NCBI RefSeq assembly: GCF_035497915.1
Contig: NZ_DATJCS010000021.1
Coordinates: 1 to 64,000 of the forward strand
Length of the DNA stretch: 64,000 nucleotides
DNA from: Serpens sp035497915
Lineage (GTDB): Bacteria > Pseudomonadota > Gammaproteobacteria > Pseudomonadales > Pseudomonadaceae
Direction: 5' to 3'
The position numbers and the translations under genes are program-made. Shown one piece after another: positions 18,829 through 29,672 of this stretch; position 1 is the first letter of the stretch; the number at the start of each line of letters is the position of its first letter. The notes beneath the pieces were generated by a model. The model made no database searches. It was not told the DNA's origin and saw only the letters and a program-made list of their open reading frames with translations.

Positions 18829-20424
18829 TTAGTGGAACTGGTTCATGGTGTTGTCCTTGCCGCTTGCCTTCAGAGCCGCTTCACCAGCGAAGTACTCCTT
18901 ATGGTTGTCACCGATGTCGGAGCCAGCCATGTTCTGGTGCTTCACGCAGGCGATGCCCTGACGCAGTTCTTCACGCTGCACGCCCTTGACGTAGGCCAGC
19001 ATGGCCTGGTCGGCGAAGTAACCCTTGGCCAGGTTGTCGGTGGACAGCGCGGCGGTGTGGTAGGTCGGCAGGGTGATCAGGTGGTGGAAGATGCCAGCCT
19101 GGGCGGAACCTTCGCGCTGGAAGGTACGGATCTTCTCGTCGGCGATCTGAGCCAGCTCGGTGTTGTCGTAGTCGACACTCATCAGCTTGGCGCGGTCGTA
19201 GGCGGAAACATCCTTGCCTTCGGCAACCATGGCATCGAACACCTGCTGACGGAAGTTCAGGGTCCAGTTGAAGGACGGGCTGTTGTTGTACACCAGCTTG
19301 GCGTTCGGGATGACTTCGCGGATGCGGTCAACCATGCCCTTGATCTGGCCAACGTGCGGCTTCTCGGTTTCGATCCACAGCAGGTCGGCGCCGTTCTGCA
19401 GGCTGGTGATGCAGTCCAGCACGCAACGGTCTTCGCCGGTGCCCTTGCGGAACTGGAACAGGTTGGACGGCAGGCGCTTCGGACGCAGCAGCTTGCCACC
19501 GCGGTTGATGACCACGTCGCCATTGCCCAGTTCGGCAGCGGTGATTTCTTCGCAATCCAGGAAGGAGTTGTACAGGTCGCCCAGGTCGCCCGGTTCCTTG
19601 GTCACGGCGATCTGCTTGGTCAGGCCGGCACCCAGGGAGTCGGTACGAGCAACGATCACGCCGTTGTCGATGCCCAGCTCGAGGAACGCGTAGCGAACGG
19701 CAGCGATCTTGGCGAGGAAGTCGGCGTGCGGAACGGTCACTTTGCCGTCCTGGTGGCCGCACTGCTTCTCGTCAGAAACCTGGTTCTCGATCTGGATGCA
19801 GCAAGCGCCCGCTTCGATCATGCGCTTGGCCAGCAGGTAGGTGGCTTCCGGGTTACCGAAGCCAGCGTCGATGTCGGCGATGATCGGGACGATGTGGGTT
19901 TCGTAGTTGTCGATCTGAGCCTGGATTTCAGCTTCCTTGGCCTTGTCGCCGGCTTCGCGGGCAGCGTCCAGGGCGGTGAACAGCAGGTCCAGCTCACGGC
20001 TGTCGGCCTGGCGCAGGAAGGTGTACAGCTCTTCGATCAGACCGGAAACGGCGGTCTTCTCGTGCATGGACTGGTCGGGCAGCGGGCCGAAGTCGGAGCG
20101 CAGCGCAGCAACCATCCAGCCGGACAGGTACAGGTACTTCTTGTTGGTGGTCTTCAGGTGCTTCTTGATGGAGATCAGCTTCTGCTGACCGATGAAGCCG
20201 TGCCAGCAACCCAGCGACTGGGTGTAAACGGACGAGTCAGCGTCGTACTCGGCCATGTCCTTGCGCATGATGTCAGCGGTGTACTGGGCGATCTGCAGGC
20301 CGGTCTTGAAACGGTTCTGGGCGCGCATGCGGGCCACGGATTCCGGGTTGATGGCGCTCCAGCTGCTGCCGTACTGCTCTTTCAGGGCGGCGATAGCCTT
20401 GATGTCATTTTGATAAGCGGACAT
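18829..20424 (-). CDS. aceA: Isocitrate lyase (531-residue form)
   Basis: Cleaves isocitrate to glyoxylate and succinate, the first step of the glyoxylate shunt needed for growth on acetate and fatty acids. The protein is 531 residues, the longer subclass known from Pseudomonas aeruginosa rather than the 434-residue E. coli form. Residues DIDAGFGNPEATY (about 185-197) bind Mg2+. The catalytic loop reads KQCGH with Cys at about 222, where many other lyases have KKCGH. The start MSAYQND at 20424 was chosen on family length and an AAGGA about five bases upstream; the frame extends further but without similarity. Isocitrate dehydrogenases that compete for the same substrate are encoded 7 kb to the right. 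Confidence 0.96.
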   Translation of the reverse strand: MSAYQNDIKAIAALKEQYGSSWSAINPESVARMRAQNRFKTGLQIAQYTADIMRKDMAEYDADSSVYTQSLGCWHGFIGQQKLISIKKHLKTTNKKYLYLSGWMVAALRSDFGPLPDQSMHEKTAVSGLIEELYTFLRQADSRELDLLFTALDAAREAGDKAKEAEIQAQIDNYETHIVPIIADIDAGFGNPEATYLLAKRMIEAGACCIQIENQVSDEKQCGHQDGKVTVPHADFLAKIAAVRYAFLELGIDNGVIVARTDSLGAGLTKQIAVTKEPGDLGDLYNSFLDCEEITAAELGNGDVVINRGGKLLRPKRLPSNLFQFRKGTGEDRCVLDCITSLQNGADLLWIETEKPHVGQIKGMVDRIREVIPNAKLVYNNSPSFNWTLNFRQQVFDAMVAEGKDVSAYDRAKLMSVDYDNTELAQIADEKIRTFQREGSAQAGIFHHLITLPTYHTAALSTDNLAKGYFADQAMLAYVKGVQREELRQGIACVKHQNMAGSDIGDNHKEYFAGEAALKASGKDNTMNQFH

Positions 20425-20851
20425 GGTCAATCCTTCACAAATGGGTTGGTCTGGCACCGACTCCCGGTCGACCTGAGCAAGGTCGTGCAACGGGCGGCTC
20501 ATGCAACCTGGAGGAGGATGGACGGAAACGGAGGCTGTCAGGTAGGGAGCGAGCAGAGGTACTACAGCATCTGCGATCTGCATGGATATGCAGGAAAGGG
20601 CTGTGGATCACCAAGGCTTCCCCGTCCCTCGGGACGACTACGTTCCAGTCGCAACCTCGTCGATCGCCCGGTAAGGCTGAATCGGCACGAAGAGACCCGG
20701 CTGGTTGGCTTGAGTCGCTTCGGGCAGCTCTTCGAAAAGAGCCTCCTGGTTAGCGGGAGCGGGCGCATGATGCGATGGAACCGGAGGCGAGTCAAACGTT
20801 TTGTAGTGTTTTTTTTGCGGCACTACATTTCGGCTTTTGCGGTGCGCCGTC
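20425..20851. other. 427-bp intergenic region upstream of aceA
   Basis: No convincing gene is present. On the minus strand a possible promoter TTGACT (near 20796) with CATCAT 17 bp away would give a leader of over 300 nt before aceA. Two inverted repeats stand out: TGTAGTG/CACTACA (20802-20808 and 20821-20827) around an A/T tract, and GCTCTT/AAGAGC (20727-20742), which has a UUCG loop when read toward aceA. These could be operators or leader structures that control the glyoxylate shunt; this is inference. Confidence 0.4.
20802..20827. repeat. Inverted repeat TGTAGTG-N12-CACTACA
   Basis: A perfect 7-bp inverted repeat spaced by a T8-containing segment, about 25 bases after the stop of the secretin-domain gene and about 380 bases upstream of aceA. 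It does not have classical terminator form. A regulator-binding site is possible. Confidence 0.4.
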
Positions 20852-21601
20852 TCATTCGAGAATTTCCACGCGGATGCGTAGCGGCTTCGTTTCCTCGGAG
20901 CGGGTGGCCAGCCGATTGCGCGTGGCGGGAAGGTACTCGCCGGCAACTTCGATCCATTCCCCGAGGCGCCCGCTGAGGTGAGTTTCGCCCAGCAAGGTGT
21001 CGCGGGCCCCGTAGGTGGCGGGATCCATCTCTGTGCGGCGGGCACTCAGGTCGAGCCGGACGCGTTCATCGCCAGCCAGCCTGACCACCAGTTGCAGGTC
21101 GAGGCCGCTTTCGCTTTCCTGGCTTTGCAGATAGGGCGTGCCGTCCAGGTCGGCGCTGAAGCCGAGTCGTGGCTCGCTGCGTTCGAGCTGCACGAATGCA
21201 GGTTGGCCCTCGCTGGCGCGGATCTGCAGGGTCTGTCCGGACTGGCCGGCGCTCAGCACACGCGGCGCGTGGGTCGGGTTCGTTGCCGGCAGGTCGCGGT
21301 GCGTCAGCAAGCGGTAGCGGGGCTGGTCGCCGGAGCCGCTGTCCAGGCTGACCAGCAACTGGCGGAGCGGTACGTCCAGTTGGGTGAGAACGCCGCGCAG
21401 TTCGTTGATGCGCTCCAGGCTGGCGCGCACCAGCAGCTGCTGCTCATGGGCGACGAGGCTCTCGCCTTCGTCGAGCAGCGCCTGGGCGACCGGAAGAAGC
21501 TCTTCGGCGGAGCGATGCTGCAGGGGGATAACGGCGGTGGCGGCAAGGAGAGGCTGGGTGAAGGCCAGCAGGGCTGTCAGGATCGCGCGAGGCAGGAACA
21601 T
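20852..21601 (-). CDS. Periplasmic protein with secretin N-domain-like fold
   Basis: 249-residue exported protein. Residues 1-20 (MFLPRAILTALLAFTQPLLA) form a clear signal peptide. Residues about 22-90 resemble the short N-domain of secretins and NolW proteins, with the pattern VIPLQHRSAEELLPVAQALL followed by a predicted strand and then RINELRGVLTQLDVPLRQL. No secretin pore domain follows. The C-terminal half is beta-rich and of unknown function, so it is not itself a secretin. A gene in this position, between the GNAT gene and aceA, also exists in other Pseudomonas. Function unknown; assembly or pilotin-like roles are guesses. Confidence 0.7.
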   Translation of the reverse strand: MFLPRAILTALLAFTQPLLAATAVIPLQHRSAEELLPVAQALLDEGESLVAHEQQLLVRASLERINELRGVLTQLDVPLRQLLVSLDSGSGDQPRYRLLTHRDLPATNPTHAPRVLSAGQSGQTLQIRASEGQPAFVQLERSEPRLGFSADLDGTPYLQSQESESGLDLQLVVRLAGDERVRLDLSARRTEMDPATYGARDTLLGETHLSGRLGEWIEVAGEYLPATRNRLATRSEETKPLRIRVEILE

Positions 21602-21655
21602 GCAGGGTCTCTCCTTGAGGGCGGACGGAGGACCCGTCCGCGTTTCGGGGTCCGC

Positions 21656-22084
21656 TCAGCCGCTGTGCCGGACCATGTCGACGTGCGGGATGCCCGCCTC
21701 GAGGAATTCCTCGCTGACCACCTGGAAGCCCAGGCGCTCGTAGAAGGCGGTGGCATGCACCTGGGCGGTGAGGAACTGGCGAGTCAGGCCCGCTTCTTCC
21801 GCCGTACGGATGGCTGCCTTCATCAGCATCGCGCCGATGCCGCTGCCGCGCCAGTCCTTGAGCACCGCTACCCGGCCGATGTGGCCGTCGGCCAGCAGGC
21901 GGGCGGTGCCGATGGGGTAGTCGCCCGTGCAGGCCAGGAAGTGGGTTGCCTCCTGGTCATCGGAGTCCCACTCCAGCTCTGGCGGCACCGACTGCTCGTT
22001 GATGAATACGGCCTCGCGGATGCGGCGCAGCTCGGCATTGTCCTTCTGCCAGTCGGCAATCCGGATGCTCAGTTCATTCTTCAT
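21656..22084 (-). CDS. GNAT family N-acetyltransferase
   Basis: 142-residue acetyltransferase of the GCN5-related fold (ElaA/YitI-like). Motif A is visible as GRVAVLKDWRGSGIGAMLM (about residues 65-83), with the R/Q-x-x-G-x-G/A pyrophosphate-binding loop RGSGIG. A FYERLGF motif sits near residue 115. Start MKNELSIRI at 22084 has GGAG seven bases upstream and overlaps the stop of the upstream RoxA gene by 11 bases, so the two are cotranscribed. Substrate unknown. Confidence 0.85.
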   Translation of the reverse strand: MKNELSIRIADWQKDNAELRRIREAVFINEQSVPPELEWDSDDQEATHFLACTGDYPIGTARLLADGHIGRVAVLKDWRGSGIGAMLMKAAIRTAEEAGLTRQFLTAQVHATAFYERLGFQVVSEEFLEAGIPHVDMVRHSG

Positions 22085-23243
22085 CGGCCAGCTCCAGGCT
22101 CCCCTGTTTGACGAGCTCCAGCAGCAGGGTACGCGCTTCATCATTGGCCAGCCATTGGCCGAGATTGTCCTGATGCAGGGCGTCGGCCGAGCAGAGCAGC
22201 TTGAGCAGATCGCGCAATTCGGCCGGCAGCAACCGGCTCTGGCCGCTGGCGAACAGCAGCAGGCCGAGATCGATCTCGCTCCAGGCCAGACGCGAGCTGG
22301 GGTTGCGCACCAGCACCGCGCCGTCTTCCAGGGCGTTCAGCAGTTCGTCTTCGTCGATGTCGGGACCCGCCACCAGCTCGGGGTACTTGGGTTCGGTCAT
22401 GAACTGGCCGAACCAGGTGAGCAGCAGGCGCTCGTCGCCCATATGCTCGGCCAGCAGTTTCTTCAGGCGCACCAGGGCATCGCTCTGGATCTGGAAGGGG
22501 TCGTCCTGCGGCTGCAGATCGGCATCGCTGTAGCGGTCCTCGTCGGGAATGAACTGGGCGAGGAAGTCGGTGAAGTGGGTGAGCACTTCGCTGGCGCTGG
22601 GGGCGCGGAAGCCCACGGAGATGGTCATGCACTCGTCTTCGGCGGTGCCGAAGTGGGCCAGGCGCGGCGGCAGGTAGAGCATGTCGCCCGGTTCCAGCAC
22701 CCACTCGTCCGTGCCGGCGAATTCGGCAAGAATCTTCAGGTCGGCGTGTTCGAGCAGCGGGCTTGCGCTGTCGCACATCTGGCCGATGCGCCAGCGGCGC
22801 TTGCCGTAACCTTGCAGCAGGAACACATCGTAGTTGTCGTAGTGCGGGCCGACGCCACCACCCGGCGCGGCGTAGCTGATCATGATGTCGTCGATGCGCC
22901 AGTTGGGCAGGAAGTTGAACTGCTCCAGCAGCTCGGACACTTCCGGCACGAACTGGTCAACGGCCTGCACCAGCAGGGTCCAGTCGCGCTCGGGCAGATT
23001 CTGGTAGGTGTCTTCAGCGAAGGGGCCGCGGCGCAGCTCCCAGGGGTGTTCGCCGTGCTCCAGTACCAGACGCGATTCGACTTCCTCTTCGAGCGACAGG
23101 CCGGCCAGCTCGTCCGGGCTGATCGGGCTCTGGAAATCGGGAATCGCCTGGCGGATCAGCAGCGGCTTCTTCTGCCAGTACTCGCGCAGGAATTGCTGCA
23201 CGCTGATACCGCCCAGAAGTTGAAGTGGAATATTAGAAGTCAT
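22074..23243 (-). CDS. roxA: Ribosomal protein uL16 arginine hydroxylase (RoxA-type JmjC oxygenase)
   Basis: 389-residue Fe(II)/2-oxoglutarate oxygenase of the cupin/JmjC superfamily, the bacterial YcfD/RoxA group that hydroxylates an arginine in ribosomal protein L16. The iron facial triad is visible as H134 and D136 in GPHYDNYDVF and a later His in LPPRLAHFG (about residue 197). After the JmjC domain comes a dimerisation and winged-helix-like C-terminus, which fits the family. ATG at 23243 is the only start before the divergent terminator region. Symbol given by family resemblance. Confidence 0.85.
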   Translation of the reverse strand: MTSNIPLQLLGGISVQQFLREYWQKKPLLIRQAIPDFQSPISPDELAGLSLEEEVESRLVLEHGEHPWELRRGPFAEDTYQNLPERDWTLLVQAVDQFVPEVSELLEQFNFLPNWRIDDIMISYAAPGGGVGPHYDNYDVFLLQGYGKRRWRIGQMCDSASPLLEHADLKILAEFAGTDEWVLEPGDMLYLPPRLAHFGTAEDECMTISVGFRAPSASEVLTHFTDFLAQFIPDEDRYSDADLQPQDDPFQIQSDALVRLKKLLAEHMGDERLLLTWFGQFMTEPKYPELVAGPDIDEDELLNALEDGAVLVRNPSSRLAWSEIDLGLLLFASGQSRLLPAELRDLLKLLCSADALHQDNLGQWLANDEARTLLLELVKQGSLELADEE

Positions 23244-23284
23244 CGCTAACACCTTGCTCTTTCGAGCGGAGCGGAGTCGAAAAT

Positions 23285-23311
23285 GAAAAACGCCCGGCGC
23301 GGCCGGGCGTC
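23285..23311 (-). terminator. Rho-independent terminator of purB
   Basis: On the minus strand ACGCCCGGC pairs with GCCGGGCGT over a 3-nt loop, and TTTTTCATTTT follows. It lies 18 bases after the purB stop. Confidence 0.9.
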
Positions 23312-23328
23312 CTTGGGCGGTACGCGGG

Positions 23329-24699
23329 TCAGATGCGCTTGGCCTGCGCCACCGCATTGCCGATGTAGTTTGCCGGGGTCAGCTTGCGCAGCTCGGCCTT
23401 GGCTTCGGCGGGAATATCCAGGGTGTCGATGAAGGTCTGCAGGGCGTCCGGGCTGATGCCCTTGCCACGGGTGAGCTCCTTGAGCTTCTCGTAGGCGTTT
23501 TCCACCGCGTAGCGGCGCATCACGGTCTGCACCGGCTCGGCGAGGACTTCCCAGCAGTGATCCAGGTCTTCGGCGATGCGTGCAGCGTTCAGCTCCAGCT
23601 TGCCGATGCCCTTGAGGGAGGCTTCATAGGCAATGATGCTGTGGGCGAAACCGACACCGAGGTTGCGCAGCACGGTGGAGTCGGTCAGGTCGCGCTGCCA
23701 GCGGGAGATCGGCAGCTTGCTGGCCAGGTGCTGGAAGATCGCGTTGGCGATGCCCAGGTTGCCTTCGGAGTTCTCGAAGTCGATCGGGTTGACCTTGTGC
23801 GGCATGGTGGACGAGCCGATTTCGCCGGCCACCGTCTTCTGCTTGAAGTAGCCCAGCGAGATGTAGCCCCACACGTCACGATCGAAGTCGATGAGGATGG
23901 TGTTGAAGCGGGCGATGGCGTCGAACAGCTCGGCGATGTAATCGTGCGGCTCGATCTGCGTGGTGTAGGGGTTCCAGCTCAGGCCCAGGTCCTGCTCGAT
24001 GAATTCGCGCGCGTTGGCTTCCCAGTCGATCTGCGGATAGGCGGACAGGTGGGCGTTGTAGTTGCCCACGGCGCCGTTGATCTTGCCGAGCAGTGGCACG
24101 GCGGCCGCCTGGGCGATCTGGCGCTCCAGACGGTACACCACGTTGGCCATTTCCTTGCCCAGGGTGGTCGGCGAAGCCGGCTGACCATGGGTGCGCGACA
24201 GCATCGGCACGTCGGCGAACTTCACTGCCAGGTCGCGGATGGCGCCGGCGATCTGGCGCATCAGCGGCAGCAGTACCGTATCGCGGCCTTCGCGCAGCAT
24301 CAGGGCGTGGGACAGGTTGTTGATGTCCTCGCTGGTGCAGGCGAAGTGGATGAATTCGTTGACGGCCGCCAGCTCCGGCAGCTGCTTGGCCTGCTCCTTG
24401 AGCAGGTATTCCACGGCCTTCACGTCGTGGTTGGTGGTGCGCTCGAATTCCTTGACGCGCTCGGCGTGCTCCAGCTGGAAGTTCTCGGCCAGGCTGTTGA
24501 GCAGCGCATTGGCTTCGGCGGAGAACGGCGCCACTTCCGGAATGCCGGAATGCTGGGCCAGGCGCTGCAGCCAGCGCACTTCCACCAGGACGCGGTTCTT
24601 GATCAGGCCGAACTCGCTGAAGATCGGGCGCAGAGCGTTGGTCTTGCTGGCGTAACGGCCATCGACGGGGGAAACCGCGGTGAGCGAGGAGAGCTGCAT
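23329..24699 (-). CDS. purB: Adenylosuccinate lyase
   Basis: 456-residue lyase that catalyses two beta-eliminations in purine synthesis, SAICAR to AICAR and adenylosuccinate to AMP, each with release of fumarate. The fumarase/aspartase superfamily signature is present as GSSTMPHKVNPIDFENSEGN (about residues 290-309), with the catalytic serine in the mobile loop. The SRTHGQPASPTTLGKE segment (about 165-180) contains the catalytic histidine. ATG at 24699 gives the family N-terminus MQLSSLTAVSPVDGRY. In E. coli, too, purB lies downstream of hflD and mnmA. Confidence 0.97.
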   Translation of the reverse strand: MQLSSLTAVSPVDGRYASKTNALRPIFSEFGLIKNRVLVEVRWLQRLAQHSGIPEVAPFSAEANALLNSLAENFQLEHAERVKEFERTTNHDVKAVEYLLKEQAKQLPELAAVNEFIHFACTSEDINNLSHALMLREGRDTVLLPLMRQIAGAIRDLAVKFADVPMLSRTHGQPASPTTLGKEMANVVYRLERQIAQAAAVPLLGKINGAVGNYNAHLSAYPQIDWEANAREFIEQDLGLSWNPYTTQIEPHDYIAELFDAIARFNTILIDFDRDVWGYISLGYFKQKTVAGEIGSSTMPHKVNPIDFENSEGNLGIANAIFQHLASKLPISRWQRDLTDSTVLRNLGVGFAHSIIAYEASLKGIGKLELNAARIAEDLDHCWEVLAEPVQTVMRRYAVENAYEKLKELTRGKGISPDALQTFIDTLDIPAEAKAELRKLTPANYIGNAVAQAKRI

Positions 24700-24784
24700 G
24701 GGGTTATCTCGGCAAACGGGCAGAAAAAACAGGGCGCATAGCATACCCGAAAGATCGGTGGCCAGGGCGCCCGTGATGTCGGGG

Positions 24785-25408
24785 TCAAGCGCTGCGTAGC
24801 AGCGGGTAAAGCTCCTTGAGCAGCTTGCGGCGGCCGAACACCAGCTGCCAGCGGCTGCCGCCCAGCTGGCGCCAGAGGCGCGCGGCGCGCACGCCGGCGA
24901 ACAGCAGGGTGCGGATCTTGGCGGCATTGGCGCTCTGTTGCAGGTAGCGCATGTCGCCCTGCACCTGGATGCGCTGGCGGAAGGTGGAGAGGGTGTCCTG
25001 GTACAGCGCGCCGAAGGAGGCGATGACGTTTTCGTGGGTCGGGCCGAAATGCTCGACCTGCTGCTCGATCTGGCCGAGGCGCTTGCCGATCAGGTCCATC
25101 AGGTCGTCGCGCTTGTCCAGCTGGCGCTCGAGGGTCAGCAGCGTCAGCGCGTAGCGCAGCGAGTCGCGTGGCAGGCTGGCCGGGGTGCGCTCCAGGGTGC
25201 TGGCCAGTGCGCGATAACCGTCGCGCAGGTTGAGGTCGTCGCCGCCGAATACCTCCAGGGTGCTCTGCGGGTTGCGCGCCAGCAGGCTGCCGATCAGGCA
25301 GCCCACGGCCGCCTCGTTGCATTGCCCGGTGCGCGCCAGGCGATCCACCTGGATGGCGGCGGTGAATACGGCGCCCAGGGCGATCAGCTGTTCCTGGGTG
25401 CGATTCAT
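24785..25408 (-). CDS. hflD: High-frequency lysogenization protein HflD
   Basis: 207-residue, mostly helical protein of the HflD (YcfC) family, peripheral at the inner membrane. In E. coli it binds phage lambda CII, and its native role is unclear. The conserved N-terminal block QEQLIALGAVFTAAIQVDRLA and the C-terminal LLFAGVRAARLWRQLGG are recognisable. It overlaps the mnmA stop by four bases (ATGA), the same mnmA-hflD-purB arrangement as in enterobacteria. Confidence 0.92.
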   Translation of the reverse strand: MNRTQEQLIALGAVFTAAIQVDRLARTGQCNEAAVGCLIGSLLARNPQSTLEVFGGDDLNLRDGYRALASTLERTPASLPRDSLRYALTLLTLERQLDKRDDLMDLIGKRLGQIEQQVEHFGPTHENVIASFGALYQDTLSTFRQRIQVQGDMRYLQQSANAAKIRTLLFAGVRAARLWRQLGGSRWQLVFGRRKLLKELYPLLRSA

Positions 25409-26514
25409 GCGTCAGCTCCGCTGCGGGAAAACCAGGGTTCGGCCTGTTCGATGACGCCGCCGCCCAGGCAGACCTCGCCGTCATAGAACACCACCGACTG
25501 GCCGGGGGTGACGGCGCGCTGCGGCTCGTCGAACACCGCGCGGTAGCCGCCGTCGATGCGTTCCAGCGTGCAGGCCTGGTCCTGCTGGCGATAACGCACC
25601 TTGGCGGTCAGGCGGCGCGGTTCGGCGAGCTCGATGGGGTTGACCCAGTAGATCTCCGAGGCGCGCAGCGCGCGCGAAAACAGCCAGGGGTGCTCGCCCT
25701 GGCCGACAATCAGTACGTTGCGCTCCAGATCCTTTTCCAGCACGTACCAGGGCTCTTCGCTGGCGTTCTTCAGGCCGCCGATGCCGAGGCCCTGGCGCTG
25801 GCCGATGGTGTGGTACATCAGGCCGTGGTGGCGGCCGATCACCTTGCCGTCGGTGGTTTCGATGTCGCCGGGCTGGGCCGGCAGGTACTGCTTGAGGAAA
25901 TCGCTGAAGCGGCGTTCGCCGATGAAGCAGATACCGGTGGAGTCCTTCTTCTTGGCGGTGGCCAGGCCGTGCTGTTCGGCGATGGCGCGCACCTGGGGCT
26001 TTTCCAGTTCGCCCACCGGGAACAGGCTGCGGGCGATCTGTTCGCCGCCCACGGCATGCAGGAAGTAGCTCTGGTCCTTGTTCGGGTCCAGGCCCTTGAG
26101 CAGCTCGCTGCGGCCGTCGATATCGCGGCGGCGCACATAGTGACCGGTGGCGATCAGGTCGGCGCCGAGCATCAGCGCGTAGTCAAGGAATGCCTTGAAC
26201 TTGATTTCCCGGTTGCACAGGATGTCCGGGTTCGGCGTGCGCCCGGCCTTGTACTCGGCCAGGAAGTGCTCGAACACGTTGTCCCAGTACTCGGCGGCGA
26301 AGTTGGCCGTGTGCAGGTGGATGCCCAGCCTGTCGCAGACGGCCTGCGCGTCCGCGAGGTCTTCCCTGGCGGTGCAGTATTCGGTGCCGTCGTCCTCTTC
26401 CCAGTTCTTCATGAACAGGCCTTCGACCTGGTAGCCCTGTTGCTGCAGGAGCAGGGCGGAGACGGAGGAGTCCACGCCTCCGGACATGCCGACGATGATG
26501 CGTTTGCCGTTCAC
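25405..26514 (-). CDS. mnmA: tRNA-specific 2-thiouridylase MnmA
   Basis: 369-residue enzyme that adds sulfur to U34 of tRNA-Lys, -Glu and -Gln in the wobble modification mnm5s2U. The PP-loop ATPase motif SGGVDSS starts at about residue 11. The catalytic cysteines are Cys100 (in PDILCNREIKF) and Cys196 (in GICFIGER). I chose a GTG start at 26514 because AAAGG lies eight bases upstream and the length fits the family; upstream in-frame sequence overlaps the Nudix gene. Its sulfur is delivered by the TusBCD-TusE relay, which is encoded 20 kb to the right. Confidence 0.95.
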   Translation of the reverse strand: MNGKRIIVGMSGGVDSSVSALLLQQQGYQVEGLFMKNWEEDDGTEYCTAREDLADAQAVCDRLGIHLHTANFAAEYWDNVFEHFLAEYKAGRTPNPDILCNREIKFKAFLDYALMLGADLIATGHYVRRRDIDGRSELLKGLDPNKDQSYFLHAVGGEQIARSLFPVGELEKPQVRAIAEQHGLATAKKKDSTGICFIGERRFSDFLKQYLPAQPGDIETTDGKVIGRHHGLMYHTIGQRQGLGIGGLKNASEEPWYVLEKDLERNVLIVGQGEHPWLFSRALRASEIYWVNPIELAEPRRLTAKVRYRQQDQACTLERIDGGYRAVFDEPQRAVTPGQSVVFYDGEVCLGGGVIEQAEPWFSRSGADA

Positions 26515-26525
26515 GGAGAAACCTT

Positions 26526-26963
26526 TCAGAAAATCAGCGAGAGAGGGTAGCGGTGGCCAGCCAGGTAGTGCTCGACCGCCTTGGCTACCAGTGGACTGCG
26601 CAGGCGCTCGGCCTCGGCCTGCATCTCGGCGGGCGTCAGCCACAGGGCGCGCTCGATGCCGGTGTCCAGTAGTCGCTGGGGGTCGTGGCTCAGCGGGCGG
26701 CCGAAGAACGTGGTGCGGTAGTAGGTGACCCCGTTGCTGGGCGCGGTGTACAGGCCGACGCCGACGAGGCCCTGGATCTCCACCGTCCAGCCAGTCTCTT
26801 CTAGGGTTTCGCGCAGGGCGGCCTCGATGAGGCTTTCGCCAGGCTCCAGATGCCCGGCCGGCTGGTTGAGGACCAGCCGGCCACGCTGTTGTTCTTCGAC
26901 CAGCAGGAAACGGCCGTTGTCTTCGATGACGGTGGCGACTGTGACGTGGGCGTGCCAGTTCAT
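26526..26963 (-). CDS. Nudix hydrolase, NudJ-like
   Basis: 145-residue Nudix protein. The Nudix box GHLEPGESLIEAALRETLEE (about residues 37-56) is complete and is followed by TGW. The family NudJ hydrolyses nucleoside and thiamine pyrophosphates, and its gene lies directly upstream of mnmA in E. coli as here, with an 11-base gap. The ATG at 26963 starts MNWHAHVTV; an in-frame GTG at 26969 would add two residues, and neither has a strong ribosome-binding site. Confidence 0.88.
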   Translation of the reverse strand: MNWHAHVTVATVIEDNGRFLLVEEQQRGRLVLNQPAGHLEPGESLIEAALRETLEETGWTVEIQGLVGVGLYTAPSNGVTYYRTTFFGRPLSHDPQRLLDTGIERALWLTPAEMQAEAERLRSPLVAKAVEHYLAGHRYPLSLIF

Positions 26964-27041
26964 CCGCACATTCCGAGGTTCTTCAGGGGAGCGGCATTAT
27001 ACGCGCTTGTCGTCGCAGGGCGAGTGAGAGGCCGGAAATGC

Positions 27042-27068
27042 AAAACCCCGGCGCGAGGCCGGGGTTTT
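27042..27068 (-). terminator. Rho-independent terminator of idh
   Basis: A perfect 11-bp stem, AAAACCCCGGC and GCCGGGGTTTT, with a 5-nt loop and flanking A/T tracts lies 36 bases after the idh stop. It can also slow transcription from the other strand. Confidence 0.88.
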
Positions 27069-27103
27069 GGAGCCGGTGACAGGTCACCGGCGAGGCAGCG
27101 GAC

Positions 27104-29329
<2,226 letters not shown>

Positions 29330-29672
29330 GTTTCGAATCGAGCCCTTGTGGGTGCTGTGGTTGCGAAAGCCGGTGATGCGCGCCCACAGGTCCTCTGCGG
29401 CGATCCAAGGCGCATCCAGGCTGAACTGGCGGATGTCTGCGAATGGTCAGGAAGGGGTGTTTTCCAGGCCATGAAGCGGGTTACTTCAGTCAGACAGGGA
29501 TTTCCCTATGCTCCCGCGGCGGCGAACTATATCACAAGGCCCCCATCCCCCTGTAAGCGGAGCAGCGCGGGGACGACGCGGAAAAGCTTGCGACAAGGGT
29601 ATAGTTTCCACTCGGGAGTCAATTGGCTAAGCTCTGGCGCGGAAACACTCATCCAACGCAACGGAGTCCAGC
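29330..29672. other. 343-bp divergent promoter region between idh and icd
   Basis: No gene is visible. It must hold promoters for both isocitrate dehydrogenases. On the minus strand an extended -10 (TGA then TATAGT, 29531-29526) could serve idh with a leader of about 190 nt. On the plus strand TATAGT near 29599 is a candidate -10 for icd, without a clear -35. An AGGGATTTCCCT palindrome lies near 29497. Confidence 0.4.

Noticed and set aside
20802..20827. TGTAGTG/CACTACA repeat as a terminator of the secretin-domain gene
   Set aside because: The T/A run lies in the loop rather than after the stem, and the stem is only 7 bp; an operator is more plausible.
18832..20976. Very long open frame antisense to isocitrate lyase
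   Set aside because: It mirrors a high-GC coding gene on the other strand, has low-complexity composition and no family features; the aceA product is unmistakable.
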